This document shows, one piece after another, positions 1 through 10,300 of a DNA stretch of 64,000 nucleotides. The translations under genes were made by a program, and so were the position numbers. The notes below the pieces were generated by a model. That model saw only the letters and a list, made by a program, of their open reading frames with translations, ran no database searches and was not told the DNA's origin. Every line of letters starts with the position of its first letter. The stretch's first letter is position 1. This DNA comes from JAICMB01 sp035295125. GTDB taxonomy: Bacteria > Acidobacteriota > Terriglobia > Bryobacterales > Bryobacteraceae. The DNA lies in NCBI GenBank assembly GCA_035295125.1, contig DATGJP010000063.1, forward strand, positions 136,253 to 200,252, written 5' to 3'.

Positions 1-460
1 CGTAGCTGATGACGGCCACGGCGTCGCGATCCGGGGTTGCATCCTCGCTCACTTCGAAAAATCGCCCAAGATATGGCGCGACGCCCAGGGTCGGGAAGTA
101 ATTCGCTGAAACCACCGCGCCCTGGAGTTCTGAGGTGTGATTACCGGTGCTCACATATAACGGTGCGGTGGAATAGTGCGCGACGACCTGGTCCAGCGTC
201 AGCGAGTGGTCGCGCAAGTATTGAAACGCCGGATACGAGAAAAACCGGGCATCGCTCCTATGATCCTTGCCCAACACCCGGACCAATCTGCCGGAGTCCT
301 TAACGGGCAGTTCGCGCAAGTACACTGCGTCGACGAAGCTAAAGACCGTAACGTTGGCTGCGATGCCCAGAGCGATCGTGCCAATAGCGATGAGGGTGAA
401 GGTTGGGGTCCGGCCGAGGGTGCGAATTGCGTAACGAAAATCACTCACCAGCGAACCCAT
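1..460 (-). CDS. ADOP-type FtsX/MacB-like permease, N-terminal part (cut by window edge)
   Basis: Only the first 153 or so residues are present; the gene runs off the left edge. The protein opens with MGSLVSDFRYAIRTLGRTP, followed by a first membrane helix around residues 18-38 and a MacB-type periplasmic core (YFPTLGVAPYLGRFF, DRDAVAVISY). These are hallmarks of acidobacterial duplicated orphan permeases, which look like MacB/FtsX transporters but lack a linked ATPase. The usual cytoplasmic N-terminal extension of many ADOP proteins is absent if the ATG at 458-460 is the start; the frame stays open a short way further upstream, so the start is not certain. It lies 108 bp downstream of a PadR gene on the same strand, a pairing seen very often in this phylum, and is probably controlled by it. 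The substrate is unknown. Confidence 0.8.
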   Translation of the reverse strand, partial: MGSLVSDFRYAIRTLGRTPTFTLIAIGTIALGIAANVTVFSFVDAVYLRELPVKDSGRLVRVLGKDHRSDARFFSYPAFQYLRDHSLTLDQVVAHYSTAPLYVSTGNHTSELQGAVVSANYFPTLGVAPYLGRFFEVSEDATPDRDAVAVISY

Positions 461-568
461 CCCCGAACGCTCGGCAATTGATTGGCCAACCTAACAGGCT
501 TGCAACTGGCACGTCCTGGGCACCTGACCGTTCGAAAATGAAAACGGCTGTGCGATCACGAACAGCAT

Positions 569-916
569 TTAGGTAGCCGGCTGGATCACGCGGCGAATTG
601 CCGCCATAACCTTGTCGAACTCGCTGAGCTCGAAACTCAGTTGTTTCCGTCCTGCCGGAGTGAGGCTGTAATACCTGGCACGGCGATTGTTTTCCGACTG
701 CGCCCATTCCGCCACCACCCAGCCTTTTATCAGCATCCGTTGCAGGGCTGGATACAGGGAACCCTCTTCCACCTGGAGCACGTCGTCCGACATCTGCTGA
801 ATGTGTTGCGCGATGCCGTACCCGTGCATTTTCCCCCGGCTCAGGGTTTTCAGGATGAGCATGTACAGCGTGCCGGGAGGAATTTCGGTCCGGGTTGTCG
901 GTTCGCTACGCTCCAT
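569..916 (-). CDS. PadR family transcriptional regulator
   Basis: A 115-residue winged-helix regulator with the PadR signature: GTLYMLILKTLSRGKMHGYG, then VEEGSLYPALQRMLIKGWV and RARYYSLTPAGRKQL. PadR proteins are usually repressors of a neighbouring transporter gene and of themselves. The downstream gene on the same strand is an ADOP permease, its likely target. The ATG at 914-916 is preferred over an in-frame ATG at 932-934: it sits exactly one initiation distance from a good promoter, inside a perfect inverted repeat, and the upstream ATG would lie inside the promoter spacer. No Shine-Dalgarno sequence precedes it. The family is clear; the inducing signal is unknown. Confidence 0.9.
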   Translation of the reverse strand: MERSEPTTRTEIPPGTLYMLILKTLSRGKMHGYGIAQHIQQMSDDVLQVEEGSLYPALQRMLIKGWVVAEWAQSENNRRARYYSLTPAGRKQLSFELSEFDKVMAAIRRVIQPAT

Positions 917-951
917 AGTTAGACTATGGAGCATGCCCCTGCCCCTGTCAA
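911..951 (-). promoter_or_regulatory. Promoter and start-codon-overlapping operator of the PadR gene
   Basis: On the minus strand TTGACA (946-951) is followed after exactly 17 bp by CATAGT (923-928), and the A of the PadR ATG (916) lies 7 nt beyond that hexamer, so the transcript is predicted to start at or next to the start codon. A perfect 9-bp inverted repeat, CTCCATAGT (911-919) and ACTATGGAG (923-931) with a 3-nt spacer, covers the -10 element and the start codon. This is a likely PadR autoregulatory operator. Confidence 0.65.
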
Positions 952-957
952 GTTCGG

Positions 958-2403
958 CTAGTCGTGCATCGCCAGCATAGCCGCCATCAAATCGATCCCG
1001 TCCCAGAGATTTTGCAGCCGGATATTCTCGTTGAAGCTGTGCTGGTTGTTGTCGTGATTCGCAATCGGCACTGTGATCGTGGGCGACCCGAGAATCTGGG
1101 AAATCATGTAGAGCGGCACGCTGCCGCCCATGGTCGGCAGCTTTACCACCGGTCCCTTGATGCTATCCGCCGTCCGAAGCACCAGACGCGAAATGGGTAA
1201 ATCCATGGAGGTGCGCTCGGCGTTGTATCCGCCCTCCTTGCTAACCACTTTCGCGACTTTGGCATGCGACATCAGCGTGTCCTGGTCCGGGTCGTGATCG
1301 ACAATAAAGAACCCCTGCTTCCGGATGTGCTCGATCACCCTCTTCTCCGTGGCTGTGTGATCCATGCCCTTCACCAATCGCATATCAATGCTCGCCGTCG
1401 CGGTTGCCGGGATGACGTTGCTGGCCTGCGCGCCGATTCGTGAGCTACCCATCCCGCGGACGTTCAGAGACGGCAGGTTAAGCATGTCTACCAGCTTCCG
1501 CCCGCCGCCTTCCGTGCTGCCGAGCCAAAGCTCGTGCTTGAGGTCTTCATCCACGTCCGGGGCTTCGGCGATAGCGCGCTTCTCAGTCTCGCTCAGCGGC
1601 GCGATTCCTGTGTAGAATCCGTCCACGAGCACCTTCCCGTTGTCGTCTTTCATCGAAGCCAGCAGGCGGGCGAGCATCATCGCCGGGTTCGGCGCCCAAT
1701 TCCCGTAATGGCCGCTGTGCAGCTCATGATGAGGACCGTAGAGCGTGATATCGAGCATGGTCACGCCGCGCGCTCCGAAAACAATCTGCTGGCGCCGGCT
1801 CTGATGCACTGGACCATCGCAGATCAACCACACGTCCGCTTTCAACAACTCTTTATTGGCCGCGATAATCTTGTCGAGATGCTTTGAGCCCGCTTCCTCC
1901 TCGCCCTCGAATACGAACTTAATATTCGAGCCCAATGGGATTTTCGCGTCGCGCAGCCCATCCAAAGCGGTGGCGATGGCGATAATCGGCGCCTTGTCGT
2001 CGGAAGCGGAGCGCGCCCAGATACGATCGTCCTTGATCACCGGTTTCCACGGATCCGTCGCCCACTCCTTGGGATCGAGCGGCTGGCCGTCATAATGCGC
2101 GTAGAAGACAATCGTGCGTGTGGCGCCCGGCGTTGCGATCTCGCCATAGACCACGGGTGGAGCACCAGGCGTTTCCAGCAGCCGGGTATGCACGCCGCGC
2201 TTTTCCAGGATCGCGGCAACGGCTGCTGCGTTACGCCGGATGTTCGCCGTGTCAGAGGCGATGTTCGGGATTGCCAGCAGTTCGGTGAACTCAGCCAGGA
2301 TGGCGCGCTCGTGCGCAATTCGCCACTTTTGCGCAGCCTGGGCCGCGGGGTTCTCGGCGGAACAAATAGAGAGGCAGGCGAAGAAAAGCAGAAATCGATT
2401 CAT
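958..2403 (-). CDS. Secreted M20 family metallopeptidase (dipeptidase-like)
   Basis: A 481-residue protein with an N-terminal signal peptide (MNRFLLFFACLSICSA). It carries the M20 zinc ligands in order: the His in FYAHYDGQPLDPKEW, the Asp in WARSASDDKAP, the Glu pair in FEGEEEAGS, the Asp in LICDGPVH and a C-terminal His in ANHDNNQHSFNE. The length and motifs fit M20 dipeptidases of the carnosinase/DapE-ArgE group with a dimerisation domain in the middle (roughly residues 225-390). It probably hydrolyses short peptides or acylated amino acids in the periplasm or outside the cell. It is divergent from the methyltransferase gene, with a 59-bp gap. The exact substrate cannot be read from sequence. 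Confidence 0.88.
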   Translation of the reverse strand: MNRFLLFFACLSICSAENPAAQAAQKWRIAHERAILAEFTELLAIPNIASDTANIRRNAAAVAAILEKRGVHTRLLETPGAPPVVYGEIATPGATRTIVFYAHYDGQPLDPKEWATDPWKPVIKDDRIWARSASDDKAPIIAIATALDGLRDAKIPLGSNIKFVFEGEEEAGSKHLDKIIAANKELLKADVWLICDGPVHQSRRQQIVFGARGVTMLDITLYGPHHELHSGHYGNWAPNPAMMLARLLASMKDDNGKVLVDGFYTGIAPLSETEKRAIAEAPDVDEDLKHELWLGSTEGGGRKLVDMLNLPSLNVRGMGSSRIGAQASNVIPATATASIDMRLVKGMDHTATEKRVIEHIRKQGFFIVDHDPDQDTLMSHAKVAKVVSKEGGYNAERTSMDLPISRLVLRTADSIKGPVVKLPTMGGSVPLYMISQILGSPTITVPIANHDNNQHSFNENIRLQNLWDGIDLMAAMLAMHD

Positions 2404-2462
2404 TCGGGGCTCACCGAGAATAACATGCCGTCAAACACATCTGGGACACTACAGCAAGGACC

Positions 2463-3845
2463 GTGGTTGTCGAAAGTCTCAAGGAAACGCTTCTCTCGCG
2501 CGGCTTCAACACGGATTCGCTCCACTCCTTGCTCGGACCCGTGCAACTCGATGCCGTCCAGGCCAGTCCGTCGCCGCGGCTTTTGTACCTCACTCGCGAA
2601 TCTGCGCCACTCCATACACTCGTTCGCCTCTTCCTGCTTGGCGTACCAGTTCCGCAATCGGCTGCTGCCGCTGCGCTTCGTCCCCTTCCGCTCCGTGATC
2701 TGGTCCGAGCCCGCGTTTTGAAGTTCACGGGCGACTCCGCCATTGCGCGAATGCGAATCGCGTCCTACGGCGACCAGATGATCGCTTTCGATGGCCCGGA
2801 TCAGGCGAAGAAGCGCGATTTCGTGCCCGGCCCATCCGACAGCAGCATATTTCTGACGTTGTTTACGATTCGACGGCGGTTCGCCAGCGTGCTTGATCTC
2901 GGCGCGGGTTGCGGAGTACAGTCGCTGTGGGCTGCGCAACACAGTACGGCCGCCTGGGCAACCGATATCAATCCCAGAGCCCTCGAATTCGTACGCTTCA
3001 ACGCCGCATTGAACGGTATTCGTGCCATCCGCCCGCGCCTTGGAGATGCCTTTGAGCCCGTAAAGCGCCGCCGCTTCGATCTGATCCTCGGCAACCTGCC
3101 ATTCGTCGTCGGCCCCAAAATTCGGCTTACCTACCGCGACAATTCCCGGCCTCTCGATTCCTTCGCTCAGGAAATCGTTCGAGACGCGCCCGCTCATTTG
3201 TCAACGGGCGGGTTTGCTCAGTTCCTGTTTCAATGGGTCGAGCTCGCCGGCGAACCATGGCGGGAACGCGTCGCCAACTGGTTCCAAGGCACGGGTTGCG
3301 ATGCCTGGCTGATCAAAACCACATCGCAGACCCCCGATCTTTACGTAGAGAAATGGCTGAATGAGACCGAACCGACTTCCGCGACGGCCGCGCGGTTCGC
3401 GGGATGGATGAAATACCTGGAGCGCGTTCGTGTCACGGCCATCCATACCGGAGCCGTCACGATGCGCTATTCACCAGCCCGGCGGAACTGGCTGCGCATC
3501 GATGAGACCTCGATGCGTGCCACTGCGCCCCTCGGCGACACAATCCTCCGGCGATTCGAGGCCACCGACTATGTAAGCACCCTGACTGACGATCATCAGG
3601 TCTTACGCCTCAGACCGAAACTCGCGTTGGGGGTACGAATTGTCCGAAAGTACGGTGAGTTATGTCAACTGGTGCTTCACACTGAATTCCAAGACACCCT
3701 GCTTGCTGATGTAAGAGTGACACACCTGGATGGGCTGAAAACCGTACGAGAGTTATTAAAATCAACAGCTAATACCGCTTCGGCGCGCTTACTTGCCGAT
3801 GTCCGTGAAGCTGTCGAGCGCGGTTTCCTGGATACTACCGCTTAG
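2463..3845 (+). CDS. Class I SAM-dependent methyltransferase, large three-part form
   Basis: A 460-residue protein starting at a GTG preceded by AAGGA. The centre is a Rossmann methyltransferase with motif I VLDLGAGCGVQSLWAA (about residues 140-155), the acidic residue of motif II in ATDINPRAL, and a catalytic-loop-like ILGNLPFVVG (about 203-212). In N-methyltransferases of the HemK/PrmC/RlmG type this loop is normally NPPY/F; here it is NLPF. The roughly 130-residue N-terminal region and 170-residue C-terminal region lie outside the catalytic fold and resemble the flanking domains of large bacterial RlmG/PrmC-like enzymes. The substrate may be rRNA or a protein glutamine, but this is inference. 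It appears to be a single-gene unit. Confidence 0.75.
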   Translation: MVVESLKETLLSRGFNTDSLHSLLGPVQLDAVQASPSPRLLYLTRESAPLHTLVRLFLLGVPVPQSAAAAALRPLPLRDLVRARVLKFTGDSAIARMRIASYGDQMIAFDGPDQAKKRDFVPGPSDSSIFLTLFTIRRRFASVLDLGAGCGVQSLWAAQHSTAAWATDINPRALEFVRFNAALNGIRAIRPRLGDAFEPVKRRRFDLILGNLPFVVGPKIRLTYRDNSRPLDSFAQEIVRDAPAHLSTGGFAQFLFQWVELAGEPWRERVANWFQGTGCDAWLIKTTSQTPDLYVEKWLNETEPTSATAARFAGWMKYLERVRVTAIHTGAVTMRYSPARRNWLRIDETSMRATAPLGDTILRRFEATDYVSTLTDDHQVLRLRPKLALGVRIVRKYGELCQLVLHTEFQDTLLADVRVTHLDGLKTVRELLKSTANTASARLLADVREAVERGFLDTTA

Positions 3846-4393
3846 TACAGGACCACTCCACACTACCCCCAAAAGAGGTGTCGCAAACTCCCCTTCGGCG
3901 TGCTACAAAGCAAGGCCTGAAGAGCAAATAATGGTTCTTTCGTAGTACCAGAGGGCGCGAAACTATGGATCTACTTTTTGGGGATAATCGGCCGGAAGCA
4001 TGCCTTGCAGTGGGGTTGGATTGCCGAACCTGTGTCGAACGGTCGGCGGCCAACCTGGCTCAGATCTGCCATGGACTCGATTCAGCGGGGCTTCACCGCA
4101 TATTCTTCCAGATGTATCCGTCCGAGGGTTGTTCGCCGATGGCCGGCGGCTTTGCGCTCTCCTACTATGAAGCCAAGACACCGCTCATTCGCCTCGGCGT
4201 CGCTGCGGCTGCCTGAGGGCATTCCGTCACAAATCTGTCGTACCAGTACCGCAAGCCACCGCCTATAATAAGTTGAACAACCGAAAGCCTGGGTCAGACA
4301 AGAAAGCGGTGCTCCCTGTAGTGCTCCTCTTCTAACGTTTGCCTCATTTCGTCCGAAATAGTAAACGAGCCAAGTAGCAGAAGAATCGAAGAC
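3846..4393 (+). other. 548-bp intergenic region with a possible promoter
   Basis: No convincing gene is seen. An 83-codon frame at 3965-4216 has no recognisable domain and no ribosome binding site, and overlapping frames on the other strand look equally random. A TATAAT hexamer at 4264-4269 lies 125 bp upstream of the giant secreted-protein gene and may be its -10 element, but no good -35 hexamer stands at the right distance. Confidence 0.4.
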
Positions 4394-7300
4394 ATGCGGT
4401 TTCAACAGCGGCACCTCTATTTTTGCCTGACGGCAATCTGTACCCTGAGCCATGCTTTTGGCCAGGATCCTGACCAACCTCGGATAGGAGCCGGTATTGA
4501 CCACGGCCGGTATCTCCAATTAAGAGAGGACTACGTTCGCCGGTTGCGGGGCATCCCCATGCCAACCGCAGCCCGGTCCGCTGCCGTAGGCGCGATGAAG
4601 CAGCAGTCCATTGTTTCGGCCCTCAACGGCTTAACTACACCGGCCTGGGTATCGATCGGGCCAGCCCCCATTCCCAATGGACAGACTACCGGTTTCGAAG
4701 TGCCGGTGAGCGGACGAGTCACCGCGATCGACGTCCATCCTACGAATCCCAACATCGCTTATGTGGGAACCGCCCAGGGCGGTGTTTACCGTACGCTTGA
4801 CGGCGGCGTGACGTGGACCGCGATTTTCGACAGCGCCCAGTCTCTCGCCATCGGCGCCGTCGCGATTGCTCCCTCCAGTCCCTCGACGGTGTATGTCGGA
4901 ACCGGGGAGCCCAATGAGTCGGGTGACAGCTTCTTTGGCGTCGGGCTTTATCGCATTGACAACGCAGATACCACTCCGGTTCTTGTCGGACCCATTAATC
5001 CGCTGCTGACAACGGGAACAACGTTGAAGTACACCGCGAACATCTTCACGAACCGGTCGATCAGCAGAATTCTCGTGCACCCGACGGACCCGGCCACCAT
5101 CTTCGTTTCCACCGTGGGTGGTATTCATGGCTTCGGGTCTACTTTTGGGCAGAACCTGGCATCGGGATTACCAGGAGTCTTCCGGTCGACGAACGCAACT
5201 TCAACCGCCGGAACGGTGACGTTCTCCAAATTCATCGTGACGACGGCGTTGAGTGTCGACTCGCCTCCAACAGGCGCTCTCGACGCCTCCGACATGGTCT
5301 TCGAACCTGGCAATCCAAACAACCTCATCGTTGGGATAGTCGGGCCTGCGAGTACGGGCAACGGTGGAATCTACCGCTCCACGAATGCTCTTGCCGCCAC
5401 CCCGATCTTTACGCAACGCCAGACCTTGACTGACGACTATGCTCGTATTGGATTGGCGATCAACAAAGTCGGTAGCGTTGTGACAGTGATCGCTGCCACG
5501 GGCGAGTCGGTTACCATCGGCGGTTGTGACCAGGGCGAACAGGGTGTTCTCAGGAAATCGACAGACGGCGGTGTGACCTGGTCCACGGCGTTAGCCGGCG
5601 GACAGGGCTTCTGTGGAGGCCAGTGTTTTTATGACATCGTGGTCGACGTCGACCCCAACGATGCGAACACGGTTTATCTGGGCGGCTCGGCTGATGGCAC
5701 CTGTTCACGGGTTCTCGAAAAGTCGACCAATGGTGGAACCAGCTTCACTGCGATTGACAACGAACTGCATGCCGACAGCCACGGGTGGCGGATCGCACCA
5801 TCGAGCGTCTCTGGCCAGAACCGTACGATCTACTTCGGCAATGACGGCGGCATCTTCAAATCCGTGGATTCCGGCCAGACCTGGAACAGTCTGAACAACA
5901 CTGGGTTCAACGCTACCCAGTTTCAGAGCATTGCGGTCCATCCAATCGACCAGATTTTCACCCTCGGCGGCACGCAGGACAACGGCACCAATCTTCACCA
6001 GCCGAACGGCACGTGGAACCGTGTGGATTTTGGTGATGGCGGATACGCCCTGATCGACCAGAGTTCCACGAACACGTCGAACGTGACGATGTATCACACC
6101 TACTTCAACGCCCCGAATAATCTGATCGGGTTTGCGGGCGTGACGAATATAGCTCAAGCCTCCGAAGGAAGTTGGGGCTTTTTCGGATGTGACGACGGCG
6201 TGCACACCACCAACGGAATCGCGTGCGGGGACAATGTTCTCTTTTATGCGCCCATGGCGTTGGGTCCGGGGAATCCGAACACCGTTTACTTCGGCACGGA
6301 TCGGCTGTATCGGTCCGCGAATCGCGGCGTTACGATGTCGCTGGTCAGCCAGGCGCCGGTCGCTTCCAATGACGTGATCAGTGCGATCGGAATCTCCGCG
6401 CAGAATGACCAGGTTCGAATCGTCGGAACGGCGAACGGGCGTGTTCTCGCCACCAAAACCGGTTCTTCGACCCTAACGGACATTACTTCTCCTAATTTCC
6501 CGGTAAACGGCAATGGAAGTCCTTATGTTTCTCGTGCCGTGATCGATCCGAACAACTCCACGGTCGGTTACGTGGCGTTCTCCTTTTATATGCCGGCGGG
6601 GCAGGGAATCTGGAAGACAACGAATCTTGGCACTTCCACGGGTTGGACCCCTATTGGCGCGGGCATCCCCAGTGTGCCGGTGCAATCGCTTGTGATCGAT
6701 CCGTCGAACTCGGCAAATATGTATGCCGGAACGGACATCGGCGTTTACGTTTCGACAAACGGTGGCGCAAGTTGGACCCCCTACGGAACCGGCTTGCCGA
6801 TCGTCTCGGTTTTCGACATGGCGATTCAGCCGGTGGCGCACAAGTTAAGAGTTGCAACTCACGGCCGCGGCCTGTGGGAGATTCCAACCGTCGGCGGCAC
6901 ACCCTCTTTGCTCATCAACCTGTCGCACGCGGGGAATTTCACACAAGGACAGCAGAACGCCACCTACACCATTATGGTTTCGAACGCTTCGGGCGCTTCG
7001 GCGACCTCCGGAACCGTTAGCGTCACGGAGACTGTCCCCACGGGGCTCACGCTGGTGTCGATGGCCGGTACGAATTGGACCTGTAGTTCGAATGGCTGCA
7101 ACCGAAGTGACGCGCTCGCTTCCGGCGCCAGCTACGAGCCCATCGCCGTAACCGTCAATGTTGCGGCGAATGCCCCGCTCAGCGTGACGAATACAGCTTC
7201 CGTAACGGGCGGCGGCGACCTGACGGCGCCCCATACCGCGAGTGACCTGACCTCGATTCTCACGGGTCCCATGTTAGCCCTGGTCAAGACCCATACGGGG

Positions 7301-10300
7301 AACTTCTCCCAGGGACAAACGGGTGCGACGTATACGCTGACGGTCAGTAACGCTGGTGGAAGCCCGACATCCGGAACCGTGACGGTGGCGGATGTTCTCC
7401 CCACCGGTTTGACCGCGACAGCCATTGCCGGTACGGGATGGACCTGCATTCTCGGAACGTTGACTTGCACACGCGCCGACCCACTGGCGGCGGGCGCGGC
7501 ATATGCCGCGATCACATTAACCGTAAACGTGGCAGCGAATGCGGCGTCGTCGATTACGAACACTGCCACGGCGACAGGCGGCGGCGACCTTACGATCCAC
7601 AACGCGAGCGATCTTACGACCGTTACAACCGTAGCGGCGGATCTCACCGTCACGCTGGCCCACACCGGCAACTTTACCCAAGCACAAACCGGCGCCGCTT
7701 ACACGATCATCGTCACGAACAGCGGAAATGGTTCCACCAGTGCCCTCGTTACCGTAACCGACGCGCTGCCGTCCGGTTTGACCGCTACCGCCATGACCGG
7801 CACGGGATGGGTTTGCGTCCTGGGAACGCTTGCCTGCACGCGTTCCGATGTGTTGGCCGCCGGCGCAAGTTATTCTGCAATCACCCTGACCGTGAACGTG
7901 GCGGCAAATGCCGCGGCATCTGTAACGAATGGCGTGACCGTTGCCGGCGGAGGCGAGACGAACACCGCAAACGACTCGGCGGTCGATCCCACAACCATCA
8001 TTCAACTTCCCGTTCTCGCGATCGCCAAGTCGCATTCCGGGAGTTTCGTCCAGGGTCAGTCGGGGACGTATTCGATTTCCGTCAACAATACCGGAAGCGG
8101 CCCCACAACTGGCACAGTCACCGTGACGGACACACTGCCGGCAGGATTAACCGCCGCGGCGATGACCGGTAACGGATGGACGTGTACCGTCGCGACCGCG
8201 ACTTGCACGCGAGCCGACGCGCTGACCGGCGGGAGTAGTTATTCCGCGATCATCCTGACCGTGAATGTCGCCGCAAATGCAGCGGCCAATTTCACGAATA
8301 CGGCGACGGTCGCGGGTGGCGGCGACCTCACGTCGCCTCACACAGCCAACGACCCCACCACGACCGTCGCGGGTCCGATGTTATCGATCGTCAAGAGTCA
8401 TACCGGTAACTTCACGCAGGCGCAAACGGGGGCTAGCTATTCGTTGGCAGTCAGCAACGTCGGTGGCAGCCCTACCTCCGGAACCGTCACGATCGCCGAT
8501 GTTCTTCCCGCCGGCCTTACCGCGACGGCAATCGCCGGAACATCGTGGTCCTGCACGCTGGCAACTCTCACCTGCACCCGCGCCGACGCGCTCGCCGCGG
8601 GTGGATCGTACCCTCCAATCGCAGTGACGGTCAACGTGGCAAACAATGCCGCATCGAGCCTCACCAACACCGCGACAGCGACCGGGGGTGGCGATACGGC
8701 AGTACATACCGCCAACGACCCCACGACAGTGATCGCTTTGACGCCTGATCTCACGGTGGCAGTCAGCCATTCCGGCAACTTTACCCAGGGTCAGACCGGC
8801 GCCGCTTACAGCATCGTGGTTACGAACGCGGGGAATGGGTCGACGAGTGGTGTTGTCACCGTCGTCGATGTCTTACCCGCCTCACTGACCGCAACGGCAA
8901 TAAGCGGAACCGGATGGACCTGTCTGCTGGGCACCCTGACGTGCACCCGATCGGATGTCCTGGCCGGGAACGCCGGCTATCCGGCTATTACGGTGGTTAC
9001 GAACGTTGCAAGCAATGCTGCGGCATCTGTCAACAACAGCGTGACGGTAGCAGGTGGCGGCGAGACCAACACTGCTAACGATACGGCTTCCGATCCTACA
9101 ACGGTAATTCAACTTCCCGCGCTGACCATCACGAAGAGCCACACCGGCAACTTCATACAGGGACAGACCGGGACATATACCATTTCCGTGGGCAACTCCG
9201 GGACTGGCCCCACCAGCGCCACGGTGACGGTTGCTGATTCGCTGCCGATCGGTCTCACGCTGGTCTCTCTGGGCGGAACCGGCTGGTCGTGCACCAACGC
9301 GAGCCTGGCGTGCACTCGAAGTGATGTCCTCGCGGCCGGCGCCACTTATCCGCCGATTACCATTACGGTTACGGCCGCAACCAACGCGCCGGCGCAAGTC
9401 ACCAACAGCGCATCGGTGACTGGTGGAGGCGATCCGGCGGCCCCGCACACCGCAAACGACCCGACCGTCATTGCCACAGGTCCGATGCTGTCGCTGGTTA
9501 AAACCCACACCGGCAGTTTTGCCCAGGGGCAGACGGGCGCGGCCTATACTCTGACCGTGACCAACGCAGGAGGGAGCCCAACTTCCGGGACGGTTACAGT
9601 GGCCGACGTTTTGCCCGCAGGTTTGACGGCGACGGCGATGTCGGGCGCCGGATGGTCGTGCACTTTGGGAACCTTGACGTGCACTCGAACTGACGCTTTG
9701 GCGGCCGCCGGAGCATATTCGCCTATTGCGGTTACGGTAAACGTAGCCGCCAACGCGGCGACGAGTCTCACCAACACCGCGACGGCTACCGGAGGCGGGG
9801 ACGTTTCGGTCCACACGGTCAACGATCCAACGAACATCACTGTGGTCGCGCCCGATCTCACGATTGCCCTGACTCATGCGGGGACGTTCGCGCCGGGGCA
9901 AACAGGAGCGGTGTATAGCATTGCAGTAACGAACTCCGGCAACGGCGCTACAAACGGTCTGGTCTCTGTCACCGATTCGCTGCCTTTTTCGCTATCGGCA
10001 ACCGCAATGAGTGGGACAGGGTGGGCCTGCGTTGTGGGAACGCTGACATGTACACGTTCCGATGTCTTAGCTTCGAACGGCAGCTATCCCGTCATAACAG
10101 TGCTTGTGAATGTCGCGGCGAATGCAGCGCCATTGTTGACTAACAGCGCGAATGTCTCAGGCGGCGGCGAGACGAACAGCAGCAACGACGTTGCCGCCGA
10201 TCCCACAGTGATTCTTCAACTTCCCAGCCTGACCGTCACGGCAACGCATTCCGGGGACTTCGCCCAGGGGCAGACGGGGGCGGTATACACAATCACGGTC

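Noticed and set aside
3965..4216. 83-codon frame in the intergenic region before the giant gene
   Set aside because: No ribosome binding site, no family resemblance, and overlapping frames on both strands look equally good.
4082..4519. 145-codon minus-strand frame overlapping the giant gene's start
   Set aside because: It runs antisense through the signal peptide of a convincing gene and has no domain features.
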